In this document: piece after piece, positions 25,678-34,582 of the stretch | How positions within the stretch are numbered: position 1 is the stretch's first letter | Layout: the number at the start of each line of letters is the position of its first letter | Origin: an uncultured SAR86 cluster bacterium | GTDB taxonomy: Bacteria > Pseudomonadota > Gammaproteobacteria > Magnimaribacterales > D2472 | Direction of reading: 5' to 3' | Length of the DNA: 64,000 nt | NCBI GenBank assembly: GCA_902579825.1 | Contig: CACHII010000001.1 | Span: 264,832 to 328,831, forward strand | The notes under the pieces: generated by a model | Seen by the model: only the letters and a program-made list of their open reading frames with translations | What the model was told of the DNA's origin: nothing | Databases searched by the model: none | Made by a program: the position numbers and the translations under genes

Positions 25678-26190
25678 TTATAAAAAACTTACCATTATTT
25701 CATCTACGAGAATATTTGAAGCATCATCATATGATATTGATCGACTTGAACCATCCCTCCACACTGTTACTACTGTCCATAAAGTCTTATCTTGTAATAA
25801 ATCCTTTAAATTAATGCGCAAGATATTTTGAGTTACAGTATACAAATCATCACGGTACATATAATAATCCCAATAATACCTTGAGTAATAATGATTCATT
25901 CGATCTGACTCAACTGTATCCTTCGTAGTAAAGTTAATATCAAATATCAAATTTGAATCTTGGTTATAACTCAAACCCCTTTCCTCTATTGAATTTTTTA
26001 AATTTTCTTTAAATTTCTCTAAAACGATTGGGTTAACCTCAGCACTCAAATTAGAGTCATTTATCTTTATATTAAAATCGTTATAATTATCTAAATTAAA
26101 TGTCTCAATGGAGTCAATTTTTATATTTGATTGTGTAGCAACACAACTCATTAAAAATATTAAGCTCAGAAGTGATATTATTGTTTTCAT
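25678..26190 (-). CDS. DUF4136-like lipoprotein
   Basis: A 170-residue protein with a lipoprotein signal (lipobox LMSC, cysteine 16), a beta-rich body and the motif YYSRYYWDYYMYRDD, a tyrosine-rich loop. The overall pattern (Cys lipobox, residues spaced as IDSIETFNL near 30, closing ILVDEIMVSFL) matches DUF4136. No enzymatic residues are evident. It starts 18 bases from the divergent PreP-like gene and ends 11 bases before the alkylsulfatase-like gene on the same strand, so the two lipoproteins probably share a transcript. Confidence 0.65.
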   Translation of the reverse strand: MKTIISLLSLIFLMSCVATQSNIKIDSIETFNLDNYNDFNIKINDSNLSAEVNPIVLEKFKENLKNSIEERGLSYNQDSNLIFDINFTTKDTVESDRMNHYYSRYYWDYYMYRDDLYTVTQNILRINLKDLLQDKTLWTVVTVWRDGSSRSISYDDASNILVDEIMVSFL

Positions 26191-26208
26191 ATTTATAAAG
26201 TTATTTAA

Positions 26209-29067
26209 ATGTTTAATTTAGAAGATCAAAAGTATATTAAATTATTAGACCTTAATGCTCAAATATATACCGAATCTGAATTTAAATGCAAGCATATTCA
26301 TTTAGAATCTAGCAGTGACGAAAAGGTATTTATGGTTGCCTTTAGAACAATTCCAGAAGACTCAACTGGTGTTGCTCATATTCTAGAACATACTGCCTTG
26401 TGTGGTTCAAAAAAATATCCTGTAAGAGATCCATTCTTTATGATGATCAGAAGATCATTAAACACTTTCATGAATGCATTTACATCGAGTGACTGGACTG
26501 CATATCCTTTTGCAACACAGAATGAAAAAGATTTTAATAATTTACTTAGTGTATATCTTGACTCTTCTTTTTTTCCTAACTTGGATGAACTAGATTTTCT
26601 TCAGGAAGGTCATAGGCTTGAATTTTCTGAGAATACTAATTCTAAGAGCGACCTCGAAATCAAAGGAGTCGTTTACAATGAAATGAAAGGCGCAATGAGT
26701 TCTATATCAAGTCAATTATGGCATGGTCTATCTAAACATCTCTACAACAGCTCGACATACAAGCACAACAGTGGTGGCAATCCTGAAAACATATTAGATT
26801 TAACTCATGAATATCTTGTAGATTTTCATCAAAAGCATTACCACCCTTCAAATGCAACTTTTTTTACATTTGGTAATGTCAATCCAAAAGAAGTCCAAGA
26901 ATTCATTAATAAAAATGTGTTACAAGATTTTGATCCATCAGATGAAATCATTGGTGTTAAAAATGAAGATAGGATATCTAAACCAAAAACTGTTACCGAG
27001 TTTTATAATCCTATGCCTGAAGACGAAAACAATCATCACGTAGTTTTAAGCTGGCTGTTGGGGGAAAGTCATGATCCTGTCGAATTATTAGAATCTTTCT
27101 TAGTATCAAACATACTTCTAGATAATTCTGCTTCGCCTTTAAGAAAAGCTTTAGAAAATACTGACCTAGGAAAATCATTATCTCCATTAACAGGTCTTGA
27201 GGCTGATCACAAAGAGCTTGTTTTTGCAGCAGGCCTAGAAGGTGTATCTTCAAATAAACAACTTGAGATTGAAGAATTAATATTAAATTGTTTAAAGGAT
27301 GTGGTTTCAAATGGCATACCAAAAGACTTAATTAAATCTTCGCTTCATCAGCTTGAAATTAAACAAAGAGAAATTACTGGATCTGGAATGCCATATGGAC
27401 TTCAATTAATGCTAAGCTGCCTTCCGGCATGTCTTCATAATGATGATCCTATTAAAATATTAGACTTAGACTCATCATTTGACACAATAAAAAACAACTT
27501 AAAAAAAGAAAAATATATTGAAGCTCTTATTGAGACCAAAATTATAAATAATCCTCATAGAGTAAATTATTGCCTTGCTCCAGATGTTGAATTTAACTCT
27601 AAAAATGAACAAAAAATTAAAGAAAAGATTAATAAAAAATCAAAAAAACTATCAGAAAAAGAAAAAGAAAGAATTATTGAATTAACCAAAAATTTAAAAT
27701 TAAGGCAAGAAAAACATGATAATCCTGAACTTTTACCAAAAGTAACAAAAGCCGATATTCCAAAGACTCGCTCCTACAGTAAATCTGTATCAATTGATGA
27801 TAAAAATTATTTCTATAAAGTAGGCACTAACGGAATTACTTATCATTCAATTGTTCTTCCATGCAGTCCGCTTACTAAAGATGAGTTTAAAATTGCATCA
27901 TTATTTACCAACACCTTGACTGATGTTGGAATTGGGAAAAAAAGTTATATAGAAGTTCAAAAGATACAGTCAGCAGTGACAGGAGGAATTTCTGCAAACT
28001 TCGTTTTAATTCCAAATGAAGAACAATCATCTCATTCTTTAGGATTAAAAATTACATCAAAATCATTAGAAGAGAAGGAAAAAGAGATGCAAGAATTGAT
28101 GATTGAAACTGCAAAAAATGCTACTTTTTCTGATAAAGATAGAGTTAAAGATATGCTTAACTTCATATCTTCAGATATTGAAAAATCTTTGATACAAAAC
28201 GGGCATTTTCTCTCAATGAGCAATGCTGCAGCACAAATAAATAATATATCGGCAACAAATGACTATGCGTCTGGCATAAATTTCATTACCAATACAAGTA
28301 AGCTTTCAAATAATATTGATAAAAATAATGAACTTGAAAAATATGTTGAACTATTAGAAAGCATTAAAGTTAAGATTAGTCCTACCCCATCTTTCTCATT
28401 TACTGCATCTTCAACAGATATGAGTGAATCTAAAATTAATTTTCAATTAAAAAATAAGGATGCTGCTTTTTGTACTCAAAACTATTTTGACATACAAGAA
28501 GAATCAATAGGTTGGATCACAGGAGCTCAAGTAACTTACTGTGCTGAAGCTTTTCCAACCGTTGACTTCTTTCATAATGATGCACCAGCTCTTAGTGTCT
28601 TAGGTACTGTTTTAAGAAATGGCTATTTACATACAGCTATAAGAGAAAAAGGTGGGGCTTATGGTTCGGGTGCTATGCAAGATTCAAACAATAAGGTTTT
28701 TAAATTCTTTTCATATCGCGATCCAAGATGTACTGAAACATTTCAAGACTTTAAAAAATCTAGAGAATGGTCACTTAAAAATATTACCCAAGAGCAGCTT
28801 GATGAGGGTATCTTAGGAATCATATCAAGTATTGATAAACCGCTCTCTCCGTTTGGCGAGGCAATGAGTGATTTTTCTATGAATATTGATAGAAAAAATA
28901 TTAAAACAAGGTTAGAAATAAGAGAAAAAGTAAAAGCCTGTACTATTGATGACTTGATAAATGTATCTCAAAAATATCTATTCAATGAATCTAAAAAATC
29001 TGTAATTGCGGGCGAAAACTATATCGAAGAAATGAAAAGTCTTAATTTTAAGATTAAAAATATTTAA
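26209..29067 (+). CDS. M16C zinc peptidase, presequence-protease (PreP)-like
   Basis: A 952-residue protein with the inverted zinc motif HxxEH (H57-I-L-E60-H61) in HILEHTALCGSKKYPVRDPF, the family hallmark, and an EVKGVVYNEMKGAM-like segment that supplies the distal glutamate. Four M16 domains in two halves joined by a coiled linker (about 460-500, lysine-rich) match PreP and bacterial homologues, about 970 residues. These enzymes enclose and cut short unfolded peptides, up to about 65 residues. No signal peptide is present, so it is probably cytoplasmic. The 3' end abuts the convergent transglycosylase gene with no spacer. Confidence 0.92.
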   Translation: MFNLEDQKYIKLLDLNAQIYTESEFKCKHIHLESSSDEKVFMVAFRTIPEDSTGVAHILEHTALCGSKKYPVRDPFFMMIRRSLNTFMNAFTSSDWTAYPFATQNEKDFNNLLSVYLDSSFFPNLDELDFLQEGHRLEFSENTNSKSDLEIKGVVYNEMKGAMSSISSQLWHGLSKHLYNSSTYKHNSGGNPENILDLTHEYLVDFHQKHYHPSNATFFTFGNVNPKEVQEFINKNVLQDFDPSDEIIGVKNEDRISKPKTVTEFYNPMPEDENNHHVVLSWLLGESHDPVELLESFLVSNILLDNSASPLRKALENTDLGKSLSPLTGLEADHKELVFAAGLEGVSSNKQLEIEELILNCLKDVVSNGIPKDLIKSSLHQLEIKQREITGSGMPYGLQLMLSCLPACLHNDDPIKILDLDSSFDTIKNNLKKEKYIEALIETKIINNPHRVNYCLAPDVEFNSKNEQKIKEKINKKSKKLSEKEKERIIELTKNLKLRQEKHDNPELLPKVTKADIPKTRSYSKSVSIDDKNYFYKVGTNGITYHSIVLPCSPLTKDEFKIASLFTNTLTDVGIGKKSYIEVQKIQSAVTGGISANFVLIPNEEQSSHSLGLKITSKSLEEKEKEMQELMIETAKNATFSDKDRVKDMLNFISSDIEKSLIQNGHFLSMSNAAAQINNISATNDYASGINFITNTSKLSNNIDKNNELEKYVELLESIKVKISPTPSFSFTASSTDMSESKINFQLKNKDAAFCTQNYFDIQEESIGWITGAQVTYCAEAFPTVDFFHNDAPALSVLGTVLRNGYLHTAIREKGGAYGSGAMQDSNNKVFKFFSYRDPRCTETFQDFKKSREWSLKNITQEQLDEGILGIISSIDKPLSPFGEAMSDFSMNIDRKNIKTRLEIREKVKACTIDDLINVSQKYLFNESKKSVIAGENYIEEMKSLNFKIKNI

Positions 29068-29679
29068 TTAAAAAATTAAAAATCTCTTTTTCTTTAATTC
29101 TTGTGAGCATCCCCAATATTGTTGTTGATATTTCGTAGATCTTGCTTGAACTCTGTCAGCAACCTTTATTAGCCATTGTTTTTTTTTATATGTTTGCCTC
29201 TCGAAACCACCATATCCTTCATGATATGCAAGATATAAAGACCTAGCATCTTGTTTTTCAAATCCTTGATAATAACCTTTGCTAGCATACCATCCGATAA
29301 AGTCTGCCGAATCACTAAAGTTTTTTCTATTAGCTCTTGTATTGCCTGTTTCATATTTGTAATCTTCCCACGTCTTTTCAAGTGCCTGTGAATAACCTGA
29401 AGCAGTAGAAGGTCTAGACCATGGTATAAAACCTAAAACTTTATCTCTTTCAGGTTTAGCATTAGCCTTATAACTAGATTCCTGATAGACAAATGACATT
29501 AGAACATATGGAGGTATTTTCCAACGTTTTTCAGATCTCATAACCGCTTTATACCAACTTTTCTTTTCTTTGAAGATTAAACAAATATTGTCAGGATTTT
29601 CAGGAGGTTTTGAAATACAAGATTGTAATAAAATGATAGCTATTGCAAAAAAAAGATAACTTAAATTAAATTTTTTCAT
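29068..29679 (-). CDS. Lipoprotein with lytic transglycosylase (SLT) domain
   Basis: A 203-residue protein with a lipoprotein signal (lipobox LQSC, cysteine 21). The core has the SLT-type catalytic segment FVYQESSY (glutamate 67), then GYSQALEKTWEDYK and LYLAYHEGYGGFERQ, as in EmtA-like or membrane-bound transglycosylases. It would cleave peptidoglycan between MurNAc and GlcNAc to give 1,6-anhydro ends. The first 14 bases overlap the end of the DNA ligase gene, so it is the last gene of the long ccm-smc-zipA-ligase block. Confidence 0.85.
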   Translation of the reverse strand: MKKFNLSYLFFAIAIILLQSCISKPPENPDNICLIFKEKKSWYKAVMRSEKRWKIPPYVLMSFVYQESSYKANAKPERDKVLGFIPWSRPSTASGYSQALEKTWEDYKYETGNTRANRKNFSDSADFIGWYASKGYYQGFEKQDARSLYLAYHEGYGGFERQTYKKKQWLIKVADRVQARSTKYQQQYWGCSQELKKKRFLIF

Positions 29680-30952
29680 CTTTTTTAAAGCCTCTAAAAC
29701 TTTTAAAACGTGGGAATCTTAAACTATAGTGCTCCCCTTCTATGCTTTTAGTAATAGCATCTGCTCTTATTTCGACCAGCATTCCAATTAATTTATCTCT
29801 TGATTCCCAAAATTTATCTCTATCTTCATCAGTCAACCCGCTTCCTACGCTTAATGAGAAAAATTTGCCATCATCAGTTCCTTCAACCTGAAAAGCTCCT
29901 AATTTCGCTGCATGTTTTCCAGTACCCTCTTGAATACTAATAATTTTTAATGTCACCTCTATAAATGGTTTAATTTTTAACCATGCGTGGCTTCTCTTGC
30001 TTTCATAATAATTTTCACTTGGTTTAATCATCAAACCTTCATACCCTTTATCTAAAGCCTCTTTATTCATTTTTGTAAATGTGTCATTCTCACTTTCATC
30101 GTCAAAATTTAAAATAACATAATCAACCAACTTAATGCAGCTTTCAAAAAATTCAGATAACTTATCTAACTGTTTTTTTCTTTCTAGTGTGTTTAATTTA
30201 CTTTTTCCATTATTAAATTCATCAAGTGGCAGTAAATCAAATAATGCAAGATAAGCATCATCGGTCTCTGCACCTGACTTTCTATAAACTTGTTTCATGA
30301 GTGCCTGAAAATCATCACTCATAATTTCACCGTCCAGCACGAGATTATTAAACTCCGATCTACTTAAGGCATCTTCAATATGAGGAAAATTATTAAAAAC
30401 TTTACCATTTCTGCTATAAAGAGTTGCTTTGTTTTTTTTGACAATAGCTATTACTCTTACACCATCATATTTGTATTCAACAAGACAATTGCCCTTAATT
30501 TTTTTTGGATGCTTTGCTCCATCATGAGCTAACATGCATGAAAATACGGGAACGCTATAATCAAGGTTCATTTTTTTTGCAACATTGTTAACCGTCTTTT
30601 CACTAACTCCACATCGCAAATCCTTTATCAATATTCTTCTATACCAATCATTCCATTGATTTATTTTTGCTGCATGCATTAAATCTAGTATTAAATCTCT
30701 TGCAGCATGTCCTGTTCTTTCTCTTTCAATTAATAGATTTGCTCCTTCTTTAAAAGTTTTCCAATCAAGACCTTTGCCATTTTGATTAGATTCAGGCACT
30801 TGCTTAACACCAAAGGTTATAAGTGCATCTAAGCACATTGCTAAACCTTCTTGAAAAGATGTATCATGAAGATTGTGTTTAATTACATCTTCTTTGAATA
30901 GCCTACTATTATCACTCTCAAGCTGTTTAATAATTTTCCAAGGATCTGTCAT
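29666..30952 (-). CDS. ATP-dependent DNA ligase in the place of ligA
   Basis: A 428-residue ligase with the nucleotidyltransferase motifs in order: KYDGVR with adenylated lysine K161, LVLDGEI (204-210), EGLMIK (305-310) and WLKIKP (324-329). An OB fold follows (about 331-428). The N-terminal helical domain contains ILIKDLRCGVSE, resembling DLECGAS of T4 gp30, so it looks T4-like rather than LigB/LigD-like. No zinc finger, HhH or BRCT domain of NAD-type LigA is present. The ATG overlaps the zipA stop (ATGA). In many gammaproteobacteria this slot after smc-zipA holds NAD-dependent ligA, so it may be the replicative ligase. Confidence 0.9.
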   Translation of the reverse strand: MTDPWKIIKQLESDNSRLFKEDVIKHNLHDTSFQEGLAMCLDALITFGVKQVPESNQNGKGLDWKTFKEGANLLIERERTGHAARDLILDLMHAAKINQWNDWYRRILIKDLRCGVSEKTVNNVAKKMNLDYSVPVFSCMLAHDGAKHPKKIKGNCLVEYKYDGVRVIAIVKKNKATLYSRNGKVFNNFPHIEDALSRSEFNNLVLDGEIMSDDFQALMKQVYRKSGAETDDAYLALFDLLPLDEFNNGKSKLNTLERKKQLDKLSEFFESCIKLVDYVILNFDDESENDTFTKMNKEALDKGYEGLMIKPSENYYESKRSHAWLKIKPFIEVTLKIISIQEGTGKHAAKLGAFQVEGTDDGKFFSLSVGSGLTDEDRDKFWESRDKLIGMLVEIRADAITKSIEGEHYSLRFPRFKSFRGFKKDEKI

Positions 30953-31578
30953 TCTTTATCCAAACTATTTACGGGCAATTTTCTAATTCTTTCAATTTCT
31001 TGTGCTTTTGATTCTATATGTGAAATCATCTGCTTTGTAATTGGCGTTCTGTCTTGGTTACACATTGATGAATGAAAGTTTTCAGAAAAAATTGCTGCAA
31101 TATCAATCATAGATTTTACAGTCAATAAAGGATGATCCACTTTAGCTAAATCTGATACTAAGACTATGGCAAAAGTTTCAGTTTCGTTATCGAATGTCCC
31201 AGGTTTTAAAGCGTTTATTATCCTGAATTTTTCATTATTTTTTTCGTCATAAAAAGAAAAAAAACCATTATTTAACTTTGCCCCGTAGTTAGATAGAAAA
31301 CCAAATAACTGTGAAATGCTAAAAAATGATTTATCCGAGGAAATTAAATTAAATATAACTAACTCTTGATCTTGTTCTGTTTGAATATCATCTTCATCAA
31401 GTGATGCATTAGAGTTATCTTCATTGATAAGATTTGCTGATTCCAAAGGGTCCTGTAAAGATTCTATTTTAACTTTTAGTTCTTGAGGGTTTGAGATTTT
31501 TCGAATATATAAAAATACAATAATTAAAAAAAATAAAATTGCTGAGCCAAAAATATAAATTTCATAATTGCTATTCAT
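30949..31578 (-). CDS. zipA: Cell division protein ZipA (short form)
   Basis: A 209-residue protein with one N-terminal membrane helix (about 8-26), a short acidic linker (about 45-70; the E. coli linker is over 100 residues), and a C-terminal domain with the ZipA features FRIINALKPGTFD, then DLAKVDHPLLTVKSMIDIAA and ITKQMISHIESKAQEIERIR. The domain binds the FtsZ C-terminal tail and tethers the Z ring to the membrane. The gene directly follows smc (TAG then ATG) and overlaps the ligase gene by 4 bases, the smc-zipA-ligase order known from gammaproteobacteria. Confidence 0.88.
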   Translation of the reverse strand: MNSNYEIYIFGSAILFFLIIVFLYIRKISNPQELKVKIESLQDPLESANLINEDNSNASLDEDDIQTEQDQELVIFNLISSDKSFFSISQLFGFLSNYGAKLNNGFFSFYDEKNNEKFRIINALKPGTFDNETETFAIVLVSDLAKVDHPLLTVKSMIDIAAIFSENFHSSMCNQDRTPITKQMISHIESKAQEIERIRKLPVNSLDKE

Positions 31579-33771
31579 CTAAGATTGTGCCATCTCAACG
31601 GCTTGATTGACATCTACAGACACAACTCTTGAAACACCAGCCTCTTGCATTGTCACACCCATTAAATGATCACTTCTTTCCATTGATACTTTGTTATGAG
31701 TAATAAAAATAAACTGAACTGTGTCTGACATTTCTTCGACCATATTTACAAATCTTAATGTATTCAAGTCATCCAATGGAGCATCTACTTCATCTAATAA
31801 GCAAAATGGAGCTGGATTTAAATTGAAAATTGCAAATACCAAAGCTAATGCTGTAAGCGCTTTCTCGCCTCCAGAAAGCTGCGAAATCGATGAATTTTTT
31901 TTGCCAGGCGGTCTTGCCATAAGAACAACACCAGCATTTAATTCGTTTTCATCAGTTAAAGTAAGCTCTGCCATACCTCCTCCAAATAATTTTGGAAACA
32001 TTTTTTTTAATTTTATGTTGACGGCATCAAAACTATCTTTAAAAATTGTTTTTGTTTCTTGATCAATTTTCTTTATTGCACTTGTTAATTTTTCTAATGC
32101 TTCTGTTAGGTCCGCATACTGTTCATCAAGCTCTTCTTTTCGTTTTGATTCTTCTTTTATTTCTTCTGGAGCTGCAAGATTTATAGCTCCAAGACTTATA
32201 ATTTGAGCTTCTAAATCTGTAAGTTTATTTTCAATATCGTCTATAGAATTGCCTTCGTATTCTGAAAAATTAATTGTTTGAAGATCTAACCCTGCTTCTT
32301 GAATCTTTTTATTAGAGTTCTCTAAATTTACTTCATATGTATTTAGTTCAATTCTTATATTTGTAATTTTTTCTGATATCGCCCTAGAATCTAGATCTGA
32401 AATTGATTTATTATTCTCAAGGGCTCTTAAATCGTCATTAAACTTTGATTGCGTTTGCCTAAGAGTAATTAGAATAGATTCTGCGTTCGAACTTTTATCA
32501 ACTAATTCTTTTATTTCATCTTCAATTACTTTCTTATTTTTTTGATCATCTTGAATTTGTATTTCAAGTTCATTTTGACGAGTTAAATATTCGTCAATCA
32601 AGGTTTTAGACTGTGCAGTAGCAATATTTAAAATATCTGTTAAAAGTTTTTTTAATTCTAGTGATTTACTATCAATATTTTCAGTTTTAATGCCATGTTT
32701 TTGGACAGTATTTATAATCTCATCAAGTATATGCATTGCTTTTTCGCTTGGACTTAACTCATCGAAGTTTTTTTCAGTAGCTTTAGCTTTTTCATAATTT
32801 GCAGAAGCCTTTTCTAAATTATCTTTAATTTCTGATTCAGATTTAATAATATTTTGAAGATTAGCTTCTCTTTTAGCTATTTCAGCTCCAATGGCATAAA
32901 AGTTTTTTTGAGCATTTTCATATTCATTTAGTACAGACTCATTTTCGGTTCTATATTGATCGATTTGAGATTGATATGTGTCTGATTCGGCATTTTTGAT
33001 TTTAAGGTCTCTTTTAAGGCCATCTAATTTTTTTTGAAGACCATCTCTATTATTTTTTGCTTCCATTGAAAATAATATTGCCTTATCTAACTCAAGCTTT
33101 GATTTTTCATCTTTCAATAAATTATATTTTTCTGCAGCTTTTGCTTGATTCTGCAATCTTTTAATCAGTCTGCCTATTTCATCTTTAATATCTTTTACCC
33201 TTGATAGATTTTCTTTTGTTCTTTTAATTCTAGATTCTGTTTCTTTTCTTCTTTCTTTATATTTAGATACGCCGGCTGCTTCTTCTAGATGAGCCCTTAA
33301 CTCGTCAGGTTTAGAGCTAACCAATCTACTAACCATTCCTTGCTCAATAATTGCATATGAGCTAAGTCCTGTTCCAAGGAAAATTTCTTGAACATCCTTT
33401 CTTCTACATTTGGTATTGTTAATAAAGTAATTTGATTTAGCATCTCTGGTCATTTCTCTTTTTATAGAGACTTCATTAAAGGAGATAAATTCACCACCAA
33501 TTTTTCCACTAGAATTGTCAAACAAAAGTTCAATACTGCATTGTCCAGATGCCTTTCTATTTTCAGAACCATTAAAAATTACATCAACCATTGAATCGCC
33601 TCTAAGATTTTTAGCAGATAACTCTCCTAATACCCATCTTACTGCATCAATAACATTTGATTTACCGCAGCCATTTGGACCCACTACGGCTACCATATTT
33701 GTTGGAAAAGATATCTTCGTTGGATCAACGAAACTTTTAAAACCCGATAGTTTTATATGTTTAAGCTGCAT
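31579..33771 (-). CDS. smc: Shortened SMC-family chromosome protein
   Basis: A 730-residue protein with both SMC ATPase halves: Walker A GPNGCGKS (31-38), the early IEQGMVSRLVSSKP segment, signature LSGGEK (632-637) and Walker B CLLDEVDAPLD (657-667). Standard bacterial SMC is about 1,150-1,190 residues with two arms of about 330 residues and a globular hinge. Here each arm is about 160-200 residues, and the middle (about 330-390) shows no glycine-rich hinge motif. The frame is intact and overlapping neighbours show no break, so the shortening looks real. SMC dimers load onto DNA and organise chromosomes; a hinge-less version would have to dimerise differently. Confidence 0.88.
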   Translation of the reverse strand: MQLKHIKLSGFKSFVDPTKISFPTNMVAVVGPNGCGKSNVIDAVRWVLGELSAKNLRGDSMVDVIFNGSENRKASGQCSIELLFDNSSGKIGGEFISFNEVSIKREMTRDAKSNYFINNTKCRRKDVQEIFLGTGLSSYAIIEQGMVSRLVSSKPDELRAHLEEAAGVSKYKERRKETESRIKRTKENLSRVKDIKDEIGRLIKRLQNQAKAAEKYNLLKDEKSKLELDKAILFSMEAKNNRDGLQKKLDGLKRDLKIKNAESDTYQSQIDQYRTENESVLNEYENAQKNFYAIGAEIAKREANLQNIIKSESEIKDNLEKASANYEKAKATEKNFDELSPSEKAMHILDEIINTVQKHGIKTENIDSKSLELKKLLTDILNIATAQSKTLIDEYLTRQNELEIQIQDDQKNKKVIEDEIKELVDKSSNAESILITLRQTQSKFNDDLRALENNKSISDLDSRAISEKITNIRIELNTYEVNLENSNKKIQEAGLDLQTINFSEYEGNSIDDIENKLTDLEAQIISLGAINLAAPEEIKEESKRKEELDEQYADLTEALEKLTSAIKKIDQETKTIFKDSFDAVNIKLKKMFPKLFGGGMAELTLTDENELNAGVVLMARPPGKKNSSISQLSGGEKALTALALVFAIFNLNPAPFCLLDEVDAPLDDLNTLRFVNMVEEMSDTVQFIFITHNKVSMERSDHLMGVTMQEAGVSRVVSVDVNQAVEMAQS

Positions 33772-33805
33772 TATTAAGACTTTATTTAGCTTATTATTAT
33801 AACGC

Positions 33806-34582
33806 CTATAAGCCTTTTAACCATTCATTTGAATTAATTTTGTAGCTATTAGTTACTTTGTTTTTATCAAGAACTAGTAAATTATTAATGTAATAATTTT
33901 CTTCAGAACTCTTACATAAAATCTTAATATCTATCTCTATAGTTTCATTATTAAGATGAGCAGATGCAATGTCAAAGCCAGGAATAATGCTATTAGCATT
34001 TGTTAGAAATATTTCATCCAATTGGCTAAATTGTTTTTCAGCTACTGGTATTTCAGGGCCATTGTTTATATATAAACTTACTAACCCTGTTTCGATATCA
34101 CATGGAAAATATGAATCTGAACTGATTTGAAAACTTGAATCTTTATATTCTGGAAATTTAGTATCTCTTAGTTGAATATATAGGCCATAAAAAATTAATT
34201 TCTCTGAGTTTGATACAAAAAATTTTTCTGAGAATCCTAATAAGCTTTCTGCTGAATCCATTTTTTTTAGGTCTATTGATTTGGTTATAAACTCTATTGA
34301 CCAAACTTTTTTTTCTTCAATATTTAACAAACTATCAAATTGTTTAAGACTGTTTACAGATATCTTTTCATCTAAATATATTTGATTGCTAATATTATTA
34401 CTTAAAATTTGCTTATTAACTGAACCCAAAATAGCAAATTTACTCACAAATAAAATTAAACAGCCAATAAGTACAAATACAGTTGTTCCAAAAACAATGC
34501 CTTTGTTGTTGGTACGTTGAGATAGTACATACGCAAGAGCTGGAAGAGCTGCAAATGCTGTTAATAAATAAAAAATTATCAT
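33806..34582 (-). CDS. Putative divergent CcmI-like protein
   Basis: A 258-residue protein with two N-terminal membrane helices (about 3-20 and 30-48) and a soluble remainder with no obvious motif. Position is the main clue: it overlaps ccmH by one base and ends the ccm block, where ccmI (CycH) usually sits. CcmI has two membrane helices and a periplasmic TPR part and passes apocytochrome c to CcmF/H. The TPR signature is not clear here, and typical CcmI is about 400 residues, so identification is by context. Confidence 0.5.
   Translation of the reverse strand: MIIFYLLTAFAALPALAYVLSQRTNNKGIVFGTTVFVLIGCLILFVSKFAILGSVNKQILSNNISNQIYLDEKISVNSLKQFDSLLNIEEKKVWSIEFITKSIDLKKMDSAESLLGFSEKFFVSNSEKLIFYGLYIQLRDTKFPEYKDSSFQISSDSYFPCDIETGLVSLYINNGPEIPVAEKQFSQLDEIFLTNANSIIPGFDIASAHLNNETIEIDIKILCKSSEENYYINNLLVLDKNKVTNSYKINSNEWLKGL

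Noticed and set aside
29666-30952. DNA ligase as a prophage remnant
   Set aside because: No integrase, capsid, tail or attachment-site genes are nearby. The gene is tightly overlapped by zipA and the transglycosylase gene in a core operon.
31579-33771. SMC shortened by frameshift
   Set aside because: One unbroken frame covers both ATPase halves and no displaced coiled-coil or hinge segment is seen on other frames.
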